A stretch of DNA of 64,000 bases from Buttiauxella massiliensis (GTDB lineage Bacteria > Pseudomonadota > Gammaproteobacteria > Enterobacterales > Enterobacteriaceae), in the NCBI RefSeq assembly GCF_902500225.1, contig NZ_LR722650.1:372001-436000 (forward strand), read 5' to 3'. A model generated the notes under the pieces. That model saw only the letters and a program-made list of their open reading frames with translations. It was not told the origin of the DNA and did not search any database. The first letter of the stretch is position 1. Each line of letters starts with the position of its first letter. The position numbers and the translations under genes were made by a program. Positions 7,323 through 17,724 of the stretch are shown here, piece after piece.

Positions 7323-8942
7323 CTAGTGAGCTACGATATACATCGTGCGGCTATATGCGACATCTTCAGGGTTATTAATTGGATAACCTTTCAACCATGG
7401 CTTAATTAAACGGCCGTTGGTGTACTGATAGATAGGCGCTATTGGCGCTTTTTCCTGGATGATTTTCTCAGCCTGGTTGTAGTCTTTATTACGCGCTTCA
7501 TCCGTAGTTTCCTGGCTCGCTTGCTGCAGAATTTTGTCATATTCCGGCGAGTTGAAGCGTGAGATATTGCCGCTATGGGATGACGTTAACAATGACAGGA
7601 AGGTAGAAGGTTCGTTGTAGTCACCTACCCATGAAGCGCGGATAACATCGAAGTTACCGGTGTTACGGCTATCGATATATGTCTTCCACTCTTGGTTTTG
7701 CAGTTTCACATCCACACCCAGATTTTTCTTCCACATTGAAGCCACTGCTATAGCAATCTTCTGGTGGTTTTCCGAGGTGTTGTACAAAAGGGTGAGTTTA
7801 AGCGGATTGGTCGGGCCGTAGCCTGCGGCCTGCAATAACGTTTTCGCCTGTGCATTGGCCTCTTCCTGGCTCATTTGCTCAAATGGAGAAGTTTCCGGTT
7901 TAAATCCGGCGGTTACATCCGGAGTAAAACGCCACGCAGGTTTTTCGCCTGTCCCCAGCACTTTTTCCGCCATGATATGACGATCGATGGTCATACTCAG
8001 GGCTAGACGCACTCGTTGATCGGCAGTCGGCCCTTTTTGGGTGTTGAAAGCATAATAATACGTTCCCAACTGCGGCGGGGTGTAAACCTGACCTGGAATA
8101 TCTTTGAGCAATTTCTGGTAGAGGTTTTTCGGGAAAGATTCAGTAATATCAATATCTCCCGCCAGATAGCGTTTTGTTGCCGAAGACTCTTGGTTGATCG
8201 GAATAAACGTTACTTGGGTGATAACTGTTTTACTATTATCCCAGTAATGAGGGTTCTGTACCGCCACCAGTTTTTCGTTAACGATGCGATCTTTAAGCGC
8301 GTATGCGCCGTTACCCACCAGGTTTCCAGGCTTAGTCCAGTCGTTACCGAATTTCTCAACTACAGCTTTAGGAACCGGGTAGAACGAGAAATTGGCCGTA
8401 AGATTTGGGAAATACGGTACTGGTTTATCCAACTGAATTCGTAGCGTTCTTGCATCAACTGCCGTCACACCCAACTTATCAGCAGGCATTTTTCCATCAA
8501 TGATGGCTTGCGCATTGTTAATACCAGCAAGAGCTGCGAACCATGCAAATGGTGAGGTGGTTTTAGGGTCAACCAGACGCTGCCAGCTATAAACAAAATC
8601 TTGCGCGGTTACAGGTGATCCATCGGACCAGCGCGCGTTATCACGCAGAGTAAAGGTCCAGGTGCGGTTATCATTGCTTTGCCATTTAGTCGCAACACCA
8701 GGTTCTAGTTGCCCTTTCTCATTTTGATTCACCAACCCTTCGAAAAGATCACGGATTACCTGAATTTCTGGTAACCCTACTGCTTTGGCTGGATCAAGAG
8801 AAGCAGGCTCATCTTTGATATGGCGCACCAGAGTTTGATCAGCCGCGAGTTTAGTGCCAGTCGGCACATCCGCCGCCCATGAGTTAGAAAAGAGGCTGGC
8901 AATGGCTAACGCGCAACAAGTAGTCAAAAAACGCTTTTTCAT
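7323..8942 (-). CDS. mppA: Murein tripeptide-binding periplasmic protein MppA
   Basis: 539 residues, versus 537 in E. coli, with very high similarity. MppA is an OppA-family (SBP_bac_5) periplasmic receptor that hands the cell-wall tripeptide L-Ala-gamma-D-Glu-mDAP to the Opp permease. The signal peptide is MKKRFLTTCCALAIASLFSN with cleavage after SWA. The conserved VRHIKDEPASLDPAKAVGLPE segment begins the mature domain. It is divergent from mpaA, whose product cleaves the same tripeptide. Confidence 0.97.
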   Translation of the reverse strand: MKKRFLTTCCALAIASLFSNSWAADVPTGTKLAADQTLVRHIKDEPASLDPAKAVGLPEIQVIRDLFEGLVNQNEKGQLEPGVATKWQSNDNRTWTFTLRDNARWSDGSPVTAQDFVYSWQRLVDPKTTSPFAWFAALAGINNAQAIIDGKMPADKLGVTAVDARTLRIQLDKPVPYFPNLTANFSFYPVPKAVVEKFGNDWTKPGNLVGNGAYALKDRIVNEKLVAVQNPHYWDNSKTVITQVTFIPINQESSATKRYLAGDIDITESFPKNLYQKLLKDIPGQVYTPPQLGTYYYAFNTQKGPTADQRVRLALSMTIDRHIMAEKVLGTGEKPAWRFTPDVTAGFKPETSPFEQMSQEEANAQAKTLLQAAGYGPTNPLKLTLLYNTSENHQKIAIAVASMWKKNLGVDVKLQNQEWKTYIDSRNTGNFDVIRASWVGDYNEPSTFLSLLTSSHSGNISRFNSPEYDKILQQASQETTDEARNKDYNQAEKIIQEKAPIAPIYQYTNGRLIKPWLKGYPINNPEDVAYSRTMYIVAH

Positions 8943-9197
8943 GTTTTACCCTTATGAATAATTTTGTTTGGGCCAGCACTACGCTCACGGCAGTGACAGA
9001 CAAACAATGTAACGCAATCAACTGTTTTGCCAATAACAAAAATAAATAACGTGACGAAAATCGCCTCCCGCTTAGATTTTTGTGAATTTCGGAGTAAAGG
9101 GTGAACTGGTCTGACAGGAGATTGTTTCAGATGAGTTTTTTTGAAATCACTGCTATTACTATCAGCATTAAAAATCTGAGTCGATTTAAGGAATGCT

Positions 9198-9905
9198 ATG
9201 TCAGGCCACCGCCCTCGTTCGCAACGAGGCCATTTGCCTCCGGGCAGCGAACGTTATGGTAAATCTGTTTTCGGCGCACCGCTTATTTGGTTCCCCGCAG
9301 CACCCAGCGAGCAGCGCAGTGGGTTAATTATTGCCGGTACACATGGCGATGAGAATGCCGCGATGGTTACGCTGTCTTGTGCATTACGCACTCTTGAGCC
9401 CGAATATCGTCGTCATCATGTGGTGCTGGCCGTCAATCCAGATGGTTGCCAACTTGGCTTACGCGCTAACGCCAATGGTGTAGACCTGAATCGTAATTTC
9501 CCCGCAGCCAACTGGAAATCAGGTGATACGGTTTATCGCTGGAACAGTAGCGCGGATGAACGTGATGTGGTGCTCTCTACAGGCAAAAAACCGGGTTCTG
9601 AGCCAGAAACCGCAGCCTTATGCCAACTGATTCACACCTTACAACCTGCGTGGGTTGTCTCTTTCCACGATCCTTTAGGTTGCATTGAAGATCCTGATAA
9701 CTCAGTGCTCGGGGCATGGCTTGCGAAGGCATTCGAACTGCCGTTGGTTACTAGTGTCGGTTATGAAACGCCCGGCTCTTTTGGTAGTTGGTGCGCAGAT
9801 TTAGATTTGCCTTGTATTACCGCAGAGTTCCCGCCCATCTCAGCTGACGATGCGAGTGAGCGGTATCTGGATGCCATGATGGGCTTATTGCACTGGCAAA
9901 AATAA
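9198..9905 (+). CDS. mpaA: Murein tripeptide amidase MpaA
   Basis: 235 residues, versus 242 in E. coli, a zinc carboxypeptidase of family M14. It splits the gamma-D-Glu-mDAP bond of recycled murein tripeptide. Zinc ligands H49 and E52 (GTHGDE) and H157 (SFHDP) are present, as is the catalytic Glu210 (TAEFPP); NANGVDLNRNFP is the substrate-carboxylate loop. It is cytoplasmic, with no signal peptide. It is convergent with ycjG, whose product epimerises the resulting L-Ala-D-Glu. Confidence 0.96.
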   Translation: MSGHRPRSQRGHLPPGSERYGKSVFGAPLIWFPAAPSEQRSGLIIAGTHGDENAAMVTLSCALRTLEPEYRRHHVVLAVNPDGCQLGLRANANGVDLNRNFPAANWKSGDTVYRWNSSADERDVVLSTGKKPGSEPETAALCQLIHTLQPAWVVSFHDPLGCIEDPDNSVLGAWLAKAFELPLVTSVGYETPGSFGSWCADLDLPCITAEFPPISADDASERYLDAMMGLLHWQK

Positions 9906-9912
9906 TTATCCG

Positions 9913-10878
9913 TTACGGATAAAGCTTACCGGTTTCAAAATGCAAGCCTGGTTCAACATCAACAGCCAACCAGGTTGGACCATCGAGGTCGGCAAAGCGG
10001 ACTTTAGCTGCCAACGGTAACGCTGCGGCTATTGCCCGCGAGGTACACAACATACAGCCTAACATCACATCAAACCCGTGTTCGCGCGCGGCCTGAGTTA
10101 ACGCCAGAGCTTCGGTTAAGCCACCAGTTTTATCCAGCTTCACATTTACCATCTCGTAACGACCTTTCAGCTCTCGCAAACTCTCACGGGTATGGCAACT
10201 TTCGTCAGCGCAAATAGGTAACGGATGAATAAAGTTAGACAGCGCACTGTCTTGCCCGGCCGGTAAAGGCTGCTCAAGCATCGCAACATTGAGATCGGCC
10301 AGTAGCTGGCAACGCGCCGCCAACCCATCGCTGTGCCATGCTTCATTGGCATCAACAATTAAAACGGCTTCTGGAACAGCGGCACGAATCGCCACCATAC
10401 GTTCAGTGATGAGGCGGTCATCAATTTTGACCTTCAAAAGACGCGCGCCCTTATCCCACAACAGTTTCGCCGCCGCCGCCATTTGCTCTGGTTCGGCAAT
10501 GCTGACCGTTTGTGCTGTGGTGATTAATTCAGGAAGTTCAACGCCTGCCGTATATGCCAGCGTACGTTTGTTCTTTCTGGCTTCTAAATCCCACAAAGCG
10601 CTATCGACGGCATTTCTCGCGGCCCCAGCCGGCAAAGCATCTTGCAGCTGCTCGCGCGTCATCCCTTTTTCCAGTTGAGGTACAACCGTGGTGATTTGCG
10701 CCAGCACAGATTCCACGCTTTCGCCATAACGCGGATACGGCGTGCACTCGCCCACAGCTTTAATTCCGTCCTCTTCTAGCTCAATCACCACAACTACCGC
10801 TTCGCTGCGGGTTCCGCGTGAAATCACAAACGGCGTATGGAGCGGCCATGCTTCCTGGTAAACCTTGACTGATCTCAT
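9913..10878 (-). CDS. ycjG: L-Ala-D/L-Glu epimerase
   Basis: 321 residues from the ATG at 10878, the same length as E. coli YcjG; the frame is open upstream to 10947 but those residues are not in the family. It is an enolase-superfamily enzyme of the muconate-lactonizing subgroup. Visible motifs are KVKID with its catalytic lysine, the metal ligand in IVDANEAW, the second ligand in MLEQPLPA, the third in CADESCH and the second lysine in VNVKLDKTGG. It completes the murein peptide recycling group with mppA and mpaA. Confidence 0.95.
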   Translation of the reverse strand: MRSVKVYQEAWPLHTPFVISRGTRSEAVVVVIELEEDGIKAVGECTPYPRYGESVESVLAQITTVVPQLEKGMTREQLQDALPAGAARNAVDSALWDLEARKNKRTLAYTAGVELPELITTAQTVSIAEPEQMAAAAKLLWDKGARLLKVKIDDRLITERMVAIRAAVPEAVLIVDANEAWHSDGLAARCQLLADLNVAMLEQPLPAGQDSALSNFIHPLPICADESCHTRESLRELKGRYEMVNVKLDKTGGLTEALALTQAAREHGFDVMLGCMLCTSRAIAAALPLAAKVRFADLDGPTWLAVDVEPGLHFETGKLYP

Positions 10879-11028
10879 TATTGTTTTGCCTGTCGTCGTT
10901 GTTTGTATTCTTCGCAGAGTATAGCCAGCGAACACTTTTACTTGCACTATCAGTTTTTTATATTCAGACGATGAATACTGACATACACTGTCGGTGGCGT
11001 TAATTATATGTAAAAAGGAAAATCAAAC

Positions 11029-11535
11029 ATGTCACAAATCGTTCATTTCCAGGGCAACCCTGTAGCGGTTGCAGGTCAGATCCCACAAGCTGGCAACAAA
11101 GCAGAAGCTTTTTCTTTAGTCGCAAAAGATCTTTCTGATGTTGCACTGAGCCAGTTCGCCGGAAAACGTAAAGTACTGAACATTTTCCCAAGCATCGACA
11201 CCGGCGTTTGTGCGGCATCCGTGCGCAAATTCAACCAACTGGCAACTGAAATGGAGAACACCGTTGTACTGTGTGTTTCCGCTGACCTGCCATTTGCACA
11301 GTCTCGCTTCTGCGGCGCAGAAGGCCTGAGCAACGTTGTTACTCTGTCTACTTTGCGTAACCCAGAATTCCAGCAAGCTTATGGCGTCGGCATTTCTGAA
11401 GGCGCACTGAAAGGCCTGACGGCTCGTGCCGTTGTGGTTCTTAATGAGCAAGATGAAGTGGTATTCAGCGAGTTAGTGAACGAAATCACTAACGAGCCAG
11501 ATTATGCTGCAGCACTGGAAGCCCTGAAGGCTTAA
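11029..11535 (+). CDS. tpx: Thiol peroxidase Tpx
   Basis: 168 residues, identical in length to E. coli Tpx. This atypical 2-Cys peroxiredoxin reduces lipid and alkyl hydroperoxides using thioredoxin. The peroxidatic Cys61 lies in [15 protein letters not shown] and the resolving Cys95 in QSRFCGAEG. The Shine-Dalgarno AAGGA lies 10 bases before the ATG. A REP-like element and an intrinsic terminator follow. Confidence 0.98.
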   Translation: MSQIVHFQGNPVAVAGQIPQAGNKAEAFSLVAKDLSDVALSQFAGKRKVLNIFPSIDTGVCAASVRKFNQLATEMENTVVLCVSADLPFAQSRFCGAEGLSNVVTLSTLRNPEFQQAYGVGISEGALKGLTARAVVVLNEQDEVVFSELVNEITNEPDYAAALEALKA

Positions 11536-11561
11536 GTGTTAACAAGGGTGGTAAACTTTTT

Positions 11562-11592
11562 TGTCGGATGACGCTGCGCTTATCCGACCTAC
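11562..11592. repeat. REP-like palindromic element
   Basis: The sequence tgtcggatgacgctgcgctt continues into atccgacctaca, matching the enterobacterial REP/PU pattern (GCCGGATG ... CATCCGGC CTACA) with an imperfect stem. It lies between tpx and its terminator. Confidence 0.7.
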
Positions 11593-11614
11593 AAAGAGAT
11601 TTATCATCAGTGTG

Positions 11615-11647
11615 AATGCCCCCGAAATCAGGGGGCATTGTTTTTTT
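11615..11647 (+). terminator. Rho-independent terminator of tpx
   Basis: A GC-rich perfect stem (aatgcccccg ... gggggcatt) is followed by gttttttt on the plus strand. The T-run contains the reverse complement of the tyrR stop codon. Confidence 0.9.
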
Positions 11648-13208
11648 AATCTTCGGTTTTACGCTGGCTCAAACCATATTCACGTAATTTGTTCGCAATC
11701 GCCGTATGTGACACACCCAGGCGTTTTGCCAATTTACGCGTACTTGGATAAGTACGATAAAGCTGTGTCAGTACCGAGCGCTCAAAGCGGCTGGTAATAT
11801 CATCCAACGACCCTTCCATCGCCTCTTCGCCAACAGCCAAACTGACGGTGTCAAAATCAGGCAGCAAAATATCTTGTGGACGCAATTCATAACCTTCCAA
11901 CTGCGTTAATGCGCGATAAATTGCATTTTTCAACTGGCGCACATTTCCCGGCCATCCGTAACGTGTAAGCATATTACTCAGGTCATTTGCCAATTTCGGG
12001 CGCGGTACCCCTTGTTCATCGGCAAATCGTGCTACAAACAGTTCGGTCAGGGGCATGATGTCTTGCGGGCGATCACGCAAAGGTGGCAGATTCAGCGTCA
12101 GTACATTCAAGCGGTAATAGAGGTCCTCACGGAACTCACCTTTTTGTACCATTTCAACCAGGTTCTTCTGGGTGGCGCAAATCACGCGGACATCAACATG
12201 TACTTCGTGTTCTTCGCCCACACGGCGGAAAGTCCCATCGTTGAGAAAGCGCAGCAATTTAGTTTGCATACGCGGCGACATCTCACCAATCTCATCCAAC
12301 AGAACCGAGCCACCGTTCGCCTGCTCGAAGAAGCCCTTTTTACCTTCAACAGCGTTGGCATATGCCCCTGGCGCGTGACCAAATAATTCGCTTTCTACAA
12401 CATCGTCTGGCATCGAACCGCAGTTCAGCGCCAGATAAGGTTTCTGCGCGCGTGGGCTGCCAAGGTGGCAAGCGTGAGCCAGCAAATCTTTTCCGGTGCC
12501 TGTATCGCCAACAATCAGCAGCGGCGCATTCAGCAGTGCCAGTTTATGAGCCTGATCAACCACATGGCGCATTTTCGGGCTGACGGCAACAATCTGACTG
12601 AAAGCGCTGACATCAGTGTTAGAGATATTTTGTAGTTGGCGACCCATACGCACCGTGGAGCGCAGCATAACAACTGCCCCCACCAGTGAAGACTCTTCGT
12701 TTTCACTATCCAGATGAACCGGCGTGATTTCCATCAGGAAGTTCTGCCCGTTGATGACCACATGTTCGGTATGCGATTCGGCCGGAGAACTTTCAAGCCA
12801 ACGCATAAAATTGAAACCATTCACAAGGCTTGCGGCATTATGGTTACGCAACTTGTCTTCATTTTGTCCGAACAGCGCACAACTCGCTGGGTTTGCCAGC
12901 TCTACTTTGCTTTTCATATCCAACGAAAGTACAGGCTCTGGCAGCGCTTCAAGCAAAGCACTCAGCGCACGATGCTCACGCTCGGAAGGCATCCACGGCA
13001 CGGTACGCACATCCGTAACGCCCGGGATTCGCCGAATTTCAGCCATCAGACTGCTGAATGAGTCAAATTCAAGTGTCGAGAAATTCAGGTAAATTCGCCC
13101 AATTGGATCAATTTCGATTCCTCGCAAATCGATACTACGCAGCACAAGTAAATCAAGTAATTCTCGAGTCAGACCAAGGCGGTCCTGGCAAAAAACTTCC
13201 AGACGCAT
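11646..13208 (-). CDS. tyrR: Aromatic amino acid regulator TyrR
   Basis: 520 residues from the ATG at 13208, with AAGGA 7 bases upstream. TyrR controls aroF, tyrP, mtr and related genes with Tyr, Phe or Trp as effectors. Order: ACT domain (1-70), PAS domain (about 78-190), AAA+ ATPase domain with Walker A GDTGTGKD and Walker B LLDEIGE, and a C-terminal helix-turn-helix (TRKLAKRLGVSHTAIANKLREY). It is 7 residues longer than E. coli TyrR, the difference falling at the GAFTGA-loop position, which here reads GAYANA. The motif is degenerate, in keeping with TyrR working with sigma70. Confidence 0.97.
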   Translation of the reverse strand: MRLEVFCQDRLGLTRELLDLLVLRSIDLRGIEIDPIGRIYLNFSTLEFDSFSSLMAEIRRIPGVTDVRTVPWMPSEREHRALSALLEALPEPVLSLDMKSKVELANPASCALFGQNEDKLRNHNAASLVNGFNFMRWLESSPAESHTEHVVINGQNFLMEITPVHLDSENEESSLVGAVVMLRSTVRMGRQLQNISNTDVSAFSQIVAVSPKMRHVVDQAHKLALLNAPLLIVGDTGTGKDLLAHACHLGSPRAQKPYLALNCGSMPDDVVESELFGHAPGAYANAVEGKKGFFEQANGGSVLLDEIGEMSPRMQTKLLRFLNDGTFRRVGEEHEVHVDVRVICATQKNLVEMVQKGEFREDLYYRLNVLTLNLPPLRDRPQDIMPLTELFVARFADEQGVPRPKLANDLSNMLTRYGWPGNVRQLKNAIYRALTQLEGYELRPQDILLPDFDTVSLAVGEEAMEGSLDDITSRFERSVLTQLYRTYPSTRKLAKRLGVSHTAIANKLREYGLSQRKTED

Positions 13209-13366
13209 GGAGGTGTCCTTCAATTGCAATAAGCTGAGTCATTGGGTGGAGTGATGATACTCCAGATAACGAATGGTCAGAAGAGATGTGTGAAGAAAAG
13301 TTGACAGATAAGTCGCTGAATGGGGGCGATGCCGTAAAGCAAAGTGCTCACGGCATTGCCTGTTTG

Positions 13367-14437
13367 TTACTCTACAGGTCTGGTTTTACTTTTACTCATT
13401 GTCTCTTTGAGCTGAACCAGCAACTGCTTGCGGAAATCACCGAGTTTCGGTTTGTCGCCTTCAATCCATGGCAATGGGCGGCAAAGCTCCATTGCTTTAA
13501 TCCCTAAGCGGGCGGTCAGCAAACCAGCACCAATGCCCTGCGCAGCACGCGTCGAGAGTCTTGCCGCGAGATCCTGGCCTATCCAGTCCATACCGACTTC
13601 ACGCACCAGTTCACTGGCTCCGGCAAAGGCGATATTCAACAATACCAGACGGAACAAACGGATACGGCTGTAGTAACCTAATTCTATGCCATAAACCGTG
13701 GCAATACGGTTTATCAGGCGCAAGTTACGCCAGGCGATAAACGCCATATCCACCATCGCCAGCGGGCTGACGGCAATCATTAGCGTGGACTCAGCAGCCG
13801 AGCGGCTGATTTCCCGGCGCGCCTGGTTATCCAACACTGGCTGGACCAAACGGGCATATAGCTCCACTACTTCACGATCGTTTTGCGTTTCATGAATCGC
13901 GGCGTACCAGCGTTGCAGTGCAGGATGCCCGTGATCAAGCCCAGCCTGGTGCGCGAGTTTTTCGCAGAAGGCTTTACCCTTCCCCATGCCGTGGCTGTGC
14001 ATCAAATCACGCGCTTCGTCACGTTCTTCAGCACGCTGGCGCAAGCGCCATAAACGGCGCCACTCTGTCGCCACTGAGCCCACACCGGCAGCAATAATCA
14101 ACCCGCCAGCAATGCCGCCTCCGAGAGCAATCCAGTCCTGGGTAACATAAGCGGTATGCGTCCACTGAATGCCTTGCGCCACCACGCTGACGCCAAACAG
14201 CCCAAGCCCGACCTGAACCATGCGCCGCCACAGGCTGCGTTTCGGGCGCAAAGCCGCTTCAATCACGGCTTCTGCTTGGCCGCCATCGTCAACGTCAACC
14301 TCATCAAACGTGTTGAGCGCTGGAGTAAACTTCTCAGCCTCCGGCTCGCTGAAAGCATGTGGCGCTTTGTAGATATCTTCTTTTTCCACATCCAGTGGTT
14401 GTGCGAAATCGATACGCGGTTTTAATGGCTCGTTCAT
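13367..14437 (-). CDS. ycjF: Inner membrane protein YcjF (DUF697/UPF0283)
   Basis: 356 residues, versus 353 in E. coli. An acidic N-terminal region is followed by two membrane segments around 75-130 and a conserved C-terminal DUF697 domain. YcjF and YcjX are induced with the Psp response and transcribed from the pspA sigma54 promoter in E. coli; the molecular role is unsettled. The ATG overlaps the ycjX stop by 4 bases. A stem-loop (atgccgt ... acggcat, 13329-13357) follows the gene. Confidence 0.95.
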   Translation of the reverse strand: MNEPLKPRIDFAQPLDVEKEDIYKAPHAFSEPEAEKFTPALNTFDEVDVDDGGQAEAVIEAALRPKRSLWRRMVQVGLGLFGVSVVAQGIQWTHTAYVTQDWIALGGGIAGGLIIAAGVGSVATEWRRLWRLRQRAEERDEARDLMHSHGMGKGKAFCEKLAHQAGLDHGHPALQRWYAAIHETQNDREVVELYARLVQPVLDNQARREISRSAAESTLMIAVSPLAMVDMAFIAWRNLRLINRIATVYGIELGYYSRIRLFRLVLLNIAFAGASELVREVGMDWIGQDLAARLSTRAAQGIGAGLLTARLGIKAMELCRPLPWIEGDKPKLGDFRKQLLVQLKETMSKSKTRPVE

Positions 14438-15831
14438 CGCAATTTATCCCCGATTAAAAACTCCAGCGCCGCGTCCATCCGAATGTGCGGCATTGGCTTG
14501 TCCACATCCATCACTTGCGGACGGAACTGTTCAAACTGAAAACCTTGTTTCTCCCAGAAAGCACTTCCTGGTAAACGCGCCGGAACTTCGCCAGGGTAGA
14601 CGGTTAGCGGTGCGCCATCACTTAAACGGTTACCACGCAATGCCGGGATTTGCTCACCTTTCACGTCAACCAGGCCACTTTGTGTTGCCTGAACTGACGC
14701 AAGCCCCATGCAGTCCATGTCGATACCTTCAAACGCGGCATTCTGCCAGGCGTCCTGCACCAGTTGCTGTAGTAACGACACCATGTTGGCGTGCTGATCG
14801 ACGGTCACATGGTCGGCCTTGGTGGCAGCAAATAAAAGTTTGTCGATAACCGGCGAAAACAGGCGGCGAAACAACGTGCGTTGGCCGTAATGGAAACTTT
14901 GCATCAGTTGCGTCAGCGCGAGGCGCATATCGTTGAATGCTTGCGGGCCGCTGTTGAGAGGCTGAAGACAATCCACCAACACAATTTGGCGGTCAAATTT
15001 AAGGAAGTGGTTCTTGTAGAACCCTTTGACCACTTTTTCACAGTAGTAATCAAAGCGTGTCCGCAACGTGCCGATATTGGTGGTTTTGTCTGCCTGAGCG
15101 AGTTTCGACTCGCCAATGCTATCCACATCTGGCCACGGGAAGAATTGTAACGCCGGAGCGCCGGCCATATCACCAGGTAACACAAAACGACCGGGTTGGA
15201 TAAAATGCAGACCTTCTCGTTTGCAGTGCAGCAGATATTCAGTCCAGGCCTCTGCAATTGCAGCAAGGCGGTTTTCATCGGCAGGAGCCAGCGGATCCAA
15301 CCCTTCACATAGTTTGCGCCACTGCACAGACCATTCAGCGCGATCGCCTGTCAACAGACTTGTCATCTGGCGCGACCAGCTCAGGTAATTTTGCGCAAGC
15401 ATCGGCAAGTCCAATAACCACTCGCCAGGATAATCGACAATTTCCAGATACAGCGTTGATGTGTCTTTGAAATGGCGCAGCAGTGAATCGTTAGAACGAT
15501 AACGCAGCGCGAGGCGCATTTCGCTAACACCGCGGGTTGGAGTCGGCCAGTTCGGTGGAGAGCCGTACAACTGCGCCAGACCTTCGTCATAGGTAAAACG
15601 TTGAATACCTAAATCACGCTGTGGCACACGTTTCACGCCAAGCAGGCGTTCTTCACGCACCGCATTAAGCAACGGCAAACGCGCGCCGTTATGCACGCTC
15701 AATAATTGATTCACCATCGCGGTGATAAAAGCCGTCTTACCGCTGCGGCTTAAACCGGTTACGGCAAGACGTAAATGTCGGTCCACACCCCGGTTCATCA
15801 GGGCATTCAGTTCATTCTTGATTCTGTTCAT
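14434..15831 (-). CDS. ycjX: YcjX-family P-loop GTPase-like protein
   Basis: 465 residues, full length for the DUF463/YcjX family of stress-induced nucleotide-binding proteins. Walker A GLSRSGKT is at 25-32 and a Walker B-like strand is [10 protein letters not shown]. The segment [16 protein letters not shown] resembles a G-protein switch region. It is translationally coupled to ycjF (4-base overlap) and lies about 120 bases downstream of pspD, so it is probably read through from the psp operon. Confidence 0.95.
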   Translation of the reverse strand: MNRIKNELNALMNRGVDRHLRLAVTGLSRSGKTAFITAMVNQLLSVHNGARLPLLNAVREERLLGVKRVPQRDLGIQRFTYDEGLAQLYGSPPNWPTPTRGVSEMRLALRYRSNDSLLRHFKDTSTLYLEIVDYPGEWLLDLPMLAQNYLSWSRQMTSLLTGDRAEWSVQWRKLCEGLDPLAPADENRLAAIAEAWTEYLLHCKREGLHFIQPGRFVLPGDMAGAPALQFFPWPDVDSIGESKLAQADKTTNIGTLRTRFDYYCEKVVKGFYKNHFLKFDRQIVLVDCLQPLNSGPQAFNDMRLALTQLMQSFHYGQRTLFRRLFSPVIDKLLFAATKADHVTVDQHANMVSLLQQLVQDAWQNAAFEGIDMDCMGLASVQATQSGLVDVKGEQIPALRGNRLSDGAPLTVYPGEVPARLPGSAFWEKQGFQFEQFRPQVMDVDKPMPHIRMDAALEFLIGDKLR

Positions 15832-15954
15832 ATGCGTCCTGGTTGCGCCCGTTGTCTCTCAACTGAGGAGAATCTTCACTGATTGTAATAAATATGGGTA
15901 GTTAATACCGAATCAATGGCAAATGAATTGAAAATCAAAAGTGTGGAGAAAAGA

Positions 15955-16185
15955 TTACTTTGCAGTGCCGCCTTGAGTGCGAGCAGAAATTTTGCGCAGT
16001 ACTCGTGCCAGCAGGGGCTCAAGGGTTAGCGCCAGTAGCATTTTCAATGGACGGCGCGCTACGGATTTAACTGCCCAACCCGCGACGCCTGCAGGGCCGT
16101 AGCGCAGGGCGGTCAGCAATACTAACTTACCGACAATTTTCAGGCCCGGCTTAGCCTTGTTCGCAGCCGTCTGGAATTTAGACAT
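15955..16185 (-). CDS. pspD: Phage shock protein D
   Basis: 76 residues, versus 73 in E. coli PspD. A basic N-terminus is followed by a hydrophobic stretch ([16 protein letters not shown]) and the conserved [13 protein letters not shown]. It is a peripheral inner-membrane protein and the last core gene of pspABCD. Its function is not well defined. It is 45 bases downstream of pspC in the same operon. Confidence 0.93.
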   Translation of the reverse strand: MSKFQTAANKAKPGLKIVGKLVLLTALRYGPAGVAGWAVKSVARRPLKMLLALTLEPLLARVLRKISARTQGGTAK

Positions 16186-16230
16186 GGTTTCTCCCGATTA
16201 CAACGGGGGCAATCGCCCCCATAGAGAACA

Positions 16231-16590
16231 TTAAAGCTGACGGAAACGGCTACGTAACGTGAAGGTATCAGAGGTTATATAGCGTTCCATAGAACGTAAA
16301 CGCTGCTCCCCTGCCGCAAGTTCAGCATCAACTTCGTCGAGCAAATCGCGCGTAGTCGGTTGAGGGGTTGCCTGGTCGGCACCCGCAGGCATTGGGTCAA
16401 GGATAAAGGTCAGAGCGATGTAGGCCACCATCACAAAGAAAAATAGGCCAAAGATCATCGCTAATACGGTAATCAGGCGTACCAATTTGACTGGCACATC
16501 AAGGTATTGCGCGATACCCGCGCAAACCCCCTTCACCATCCCTTTTTCAGGGATACGCCACAATTTACGACCGGAAATTGAGTTCACCAT
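16231..16590 (-). CDS. pspC: Phage shock protein C, inner-membrane stress sensor
   Basis: 119 residues, the E. coli length. The N-terminal PspC domain (KGMVKGVCAGIAQYLDVPVKLVR) is followed by one strong membrane segment (LAMIFGLFFFVMVAYIAL) and a C-terminal helical region. With PspB it senses secretin mislocalisation or loss of proton-motive force and recruits PspA, freeing PspF. Its ATG overlaps the pspB stop by one base (TAATG). Confidence 0.97.
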   Translation of the reverse strand: MVNSISGRKLWRIPEKGMVKGVCAGIAQYLDVPVKLVRLITVLAMIFGLFFFVMVAYIALTFILDPMPAGADQATPQPTTRDLLDEVDAELAAGEQRLRSMERYITSDTFTLRSRFRQL

Positions 16591-16817
16591 TATTTGTCTC
16601 TCCAGTTCGGATGTTCTGCATCAAGGATCTGCTCCAGCGTCTGAATACGTTCGCGCATACGGCGTGATTCATCCGTTAGCTGCGCCAGCCGCTGTTGCTC
16701 GCCCTGAGAGAGTTGCCCGCCATTCGCGGCTCGGTTGTTGTAGTGCAACCACAGCCAGATGGGGGCGACAAACAACACAAATATGGTTAACGGAATGGCA
16801 AGAAAAAGCGCGCTCAT
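16590..16817 (-). CDS. pspB: Phage shock protein B
   Basis: 75 residues, versus 74 in E. coli. An N-terminal membrane helix (LFLAIPLTIFVLFVAPIWLWLHY) is followed by a cytoplasmic coiled coil (LTDESRRMRERIQTLEQIL). It forms the PspBC membrane sensor and is coupled to pspC by a one-base overlap. Confidence 0.97.
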   Translation of the reverse strand: MSALFLAIPLTIFVLFVAPIWLWLHYNNRAANGGQLSQGEQQRLAQLTDESRRMRERIQTLEQILDAEHPNWRDK

Positions 16818-16879
16818 GTGTACTCCTTTTACAAGTCAGGCCAGCTGCGGCGCGCCATGCACGCCGCAGTTAAAGTGAA

Positions 16880-17551
16880 TTACCCACGTTCCTGGTTATT
16901 CATTTTAGCTTTCAGCGCAGCCAGCTGTTCGCTGATCTCGTCATCGGCTTTCAGTTCAGCAAACTGTGAATCGAGATTTTTCTGTTTACCAAAGCTGTGG
17001 CTTTCCGCTTCTGATTCCATCTGGTCAATACGGCGTTCAAAAGATTCAAAACGAGCCATTGCTTCATCGATTTTGCCGCTATCCAACTGTCGACGAACAT
17101 CGCGTGAAGAAGAGGCTGCTTGATGGCGCAGCGTTAACGCCTGCTGGCGCGCGCGGGTTTCGCTGAGTTTATTCTCAAGCTCGCCAATCTCTTTTTTCAT
17201 ACGCGCCAGGGTTTCATCGACATGCACCACTTCATCTTCCAGGGTGGCGATCAGGTCGGTCATTTTCTGTTTTTCGATCAATGCCGCACGTGCAAGATCT
17301 TCTTTATCTTTACGCAGCGCCAATTCTGCTTTGTCCTGCCATTCAGCTTGCTGTGCAGTTGCTTGTTCTACGCGACGGGAAAGCTGTTTCTTTTCAGCCA
17401 GCGCACGAGCCGAGGTAGAGCGCACTTCAACGAGTGTGTCCTCCATTTCCTGAATCATCAGGCGCACCAACTTCTGTGGGTCTTCTGCTTTCTCGAGCAG
17501 TGAGTTGATGTTGGCATTCACGATGTCGGCAAAACGAGAAAAAATACCCAT
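16880..17551 (-). CDS. pspA: Phage shock protein A (ESCRT-III-like membrane effector and PspF inhibitor)
   Basis: 223 residues, versus 222 in E. coli. It is almost wholly alpha-helical coiled coil, starting with the amphipathic membrane-binding helix [22 protein letters not shown]. Bound to PspF it blocks ATPase activity; released to the membrane it assembles scaffolds that limit proton leakage. It is the first gene of pspABCD, divergent from pspF and preceded by a sigma54 promoter. Confidence 0.98.
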   Translation of the reverse strand: MGIFSRFADIVNANINSLLEKAEDPQKLVRLMIQEMEDTLVEVRSTSARALAEKKQLSRRVEQATAQQAEWQDKAELALRKDKEDLARAALIEKQKMTDLIATLEDEVVHVDETLARMKKEIGELENKLSETRARQQALTLRHQAASSSRDVRRQLDSGKIDEAMARFESFERRIDQMESEAESHSFGKQKNLDSQFAELKADDEISEQLAALKAKMNNQERG

Positions 17552-17609
17552 AATTCAATCCTCTTTAGTCATTATTTCAGGTGCCCGGCACCCTGCTCGA
17601 ATTCAATAT

Positions 17610-17625
17610 TGCAAGCGGCGTGCCA
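17610..17625 (-). promoter_or_regulatory. Sigma54 promoter of pspA
   Basis: The minus strand reads TGGCACGCCGCTTGCA, an excellent match to the -24/-12 consensus TGGCACG-N4-TTGCA. The pspA start is 59 bases downstream. The AT-rich stretch towards pspF is where IHF and the PspF upstream activating sites lie in E. coli. Confidence 0.95.
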
Positions 17626-17724
17626 AATTTTTATCTTATTGATTTTAAACATAATAATTAAATTTGACTCATTACACATAATGTTTATAGTGGTGATATT
17701 CACTAACTATTGGTTAATTTAATC

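Noticed and set aside
8016..8444. 142-codon plus-strand frame inside mppA
   Set aside because: It is a shadow of mppA, which is full length and highly conserved.
12012..12386. 124-codon plus-strand frame inside tyrR
   Set aside because: It is antisense to the conserved AAA+ domain of TyrR with no independent support.
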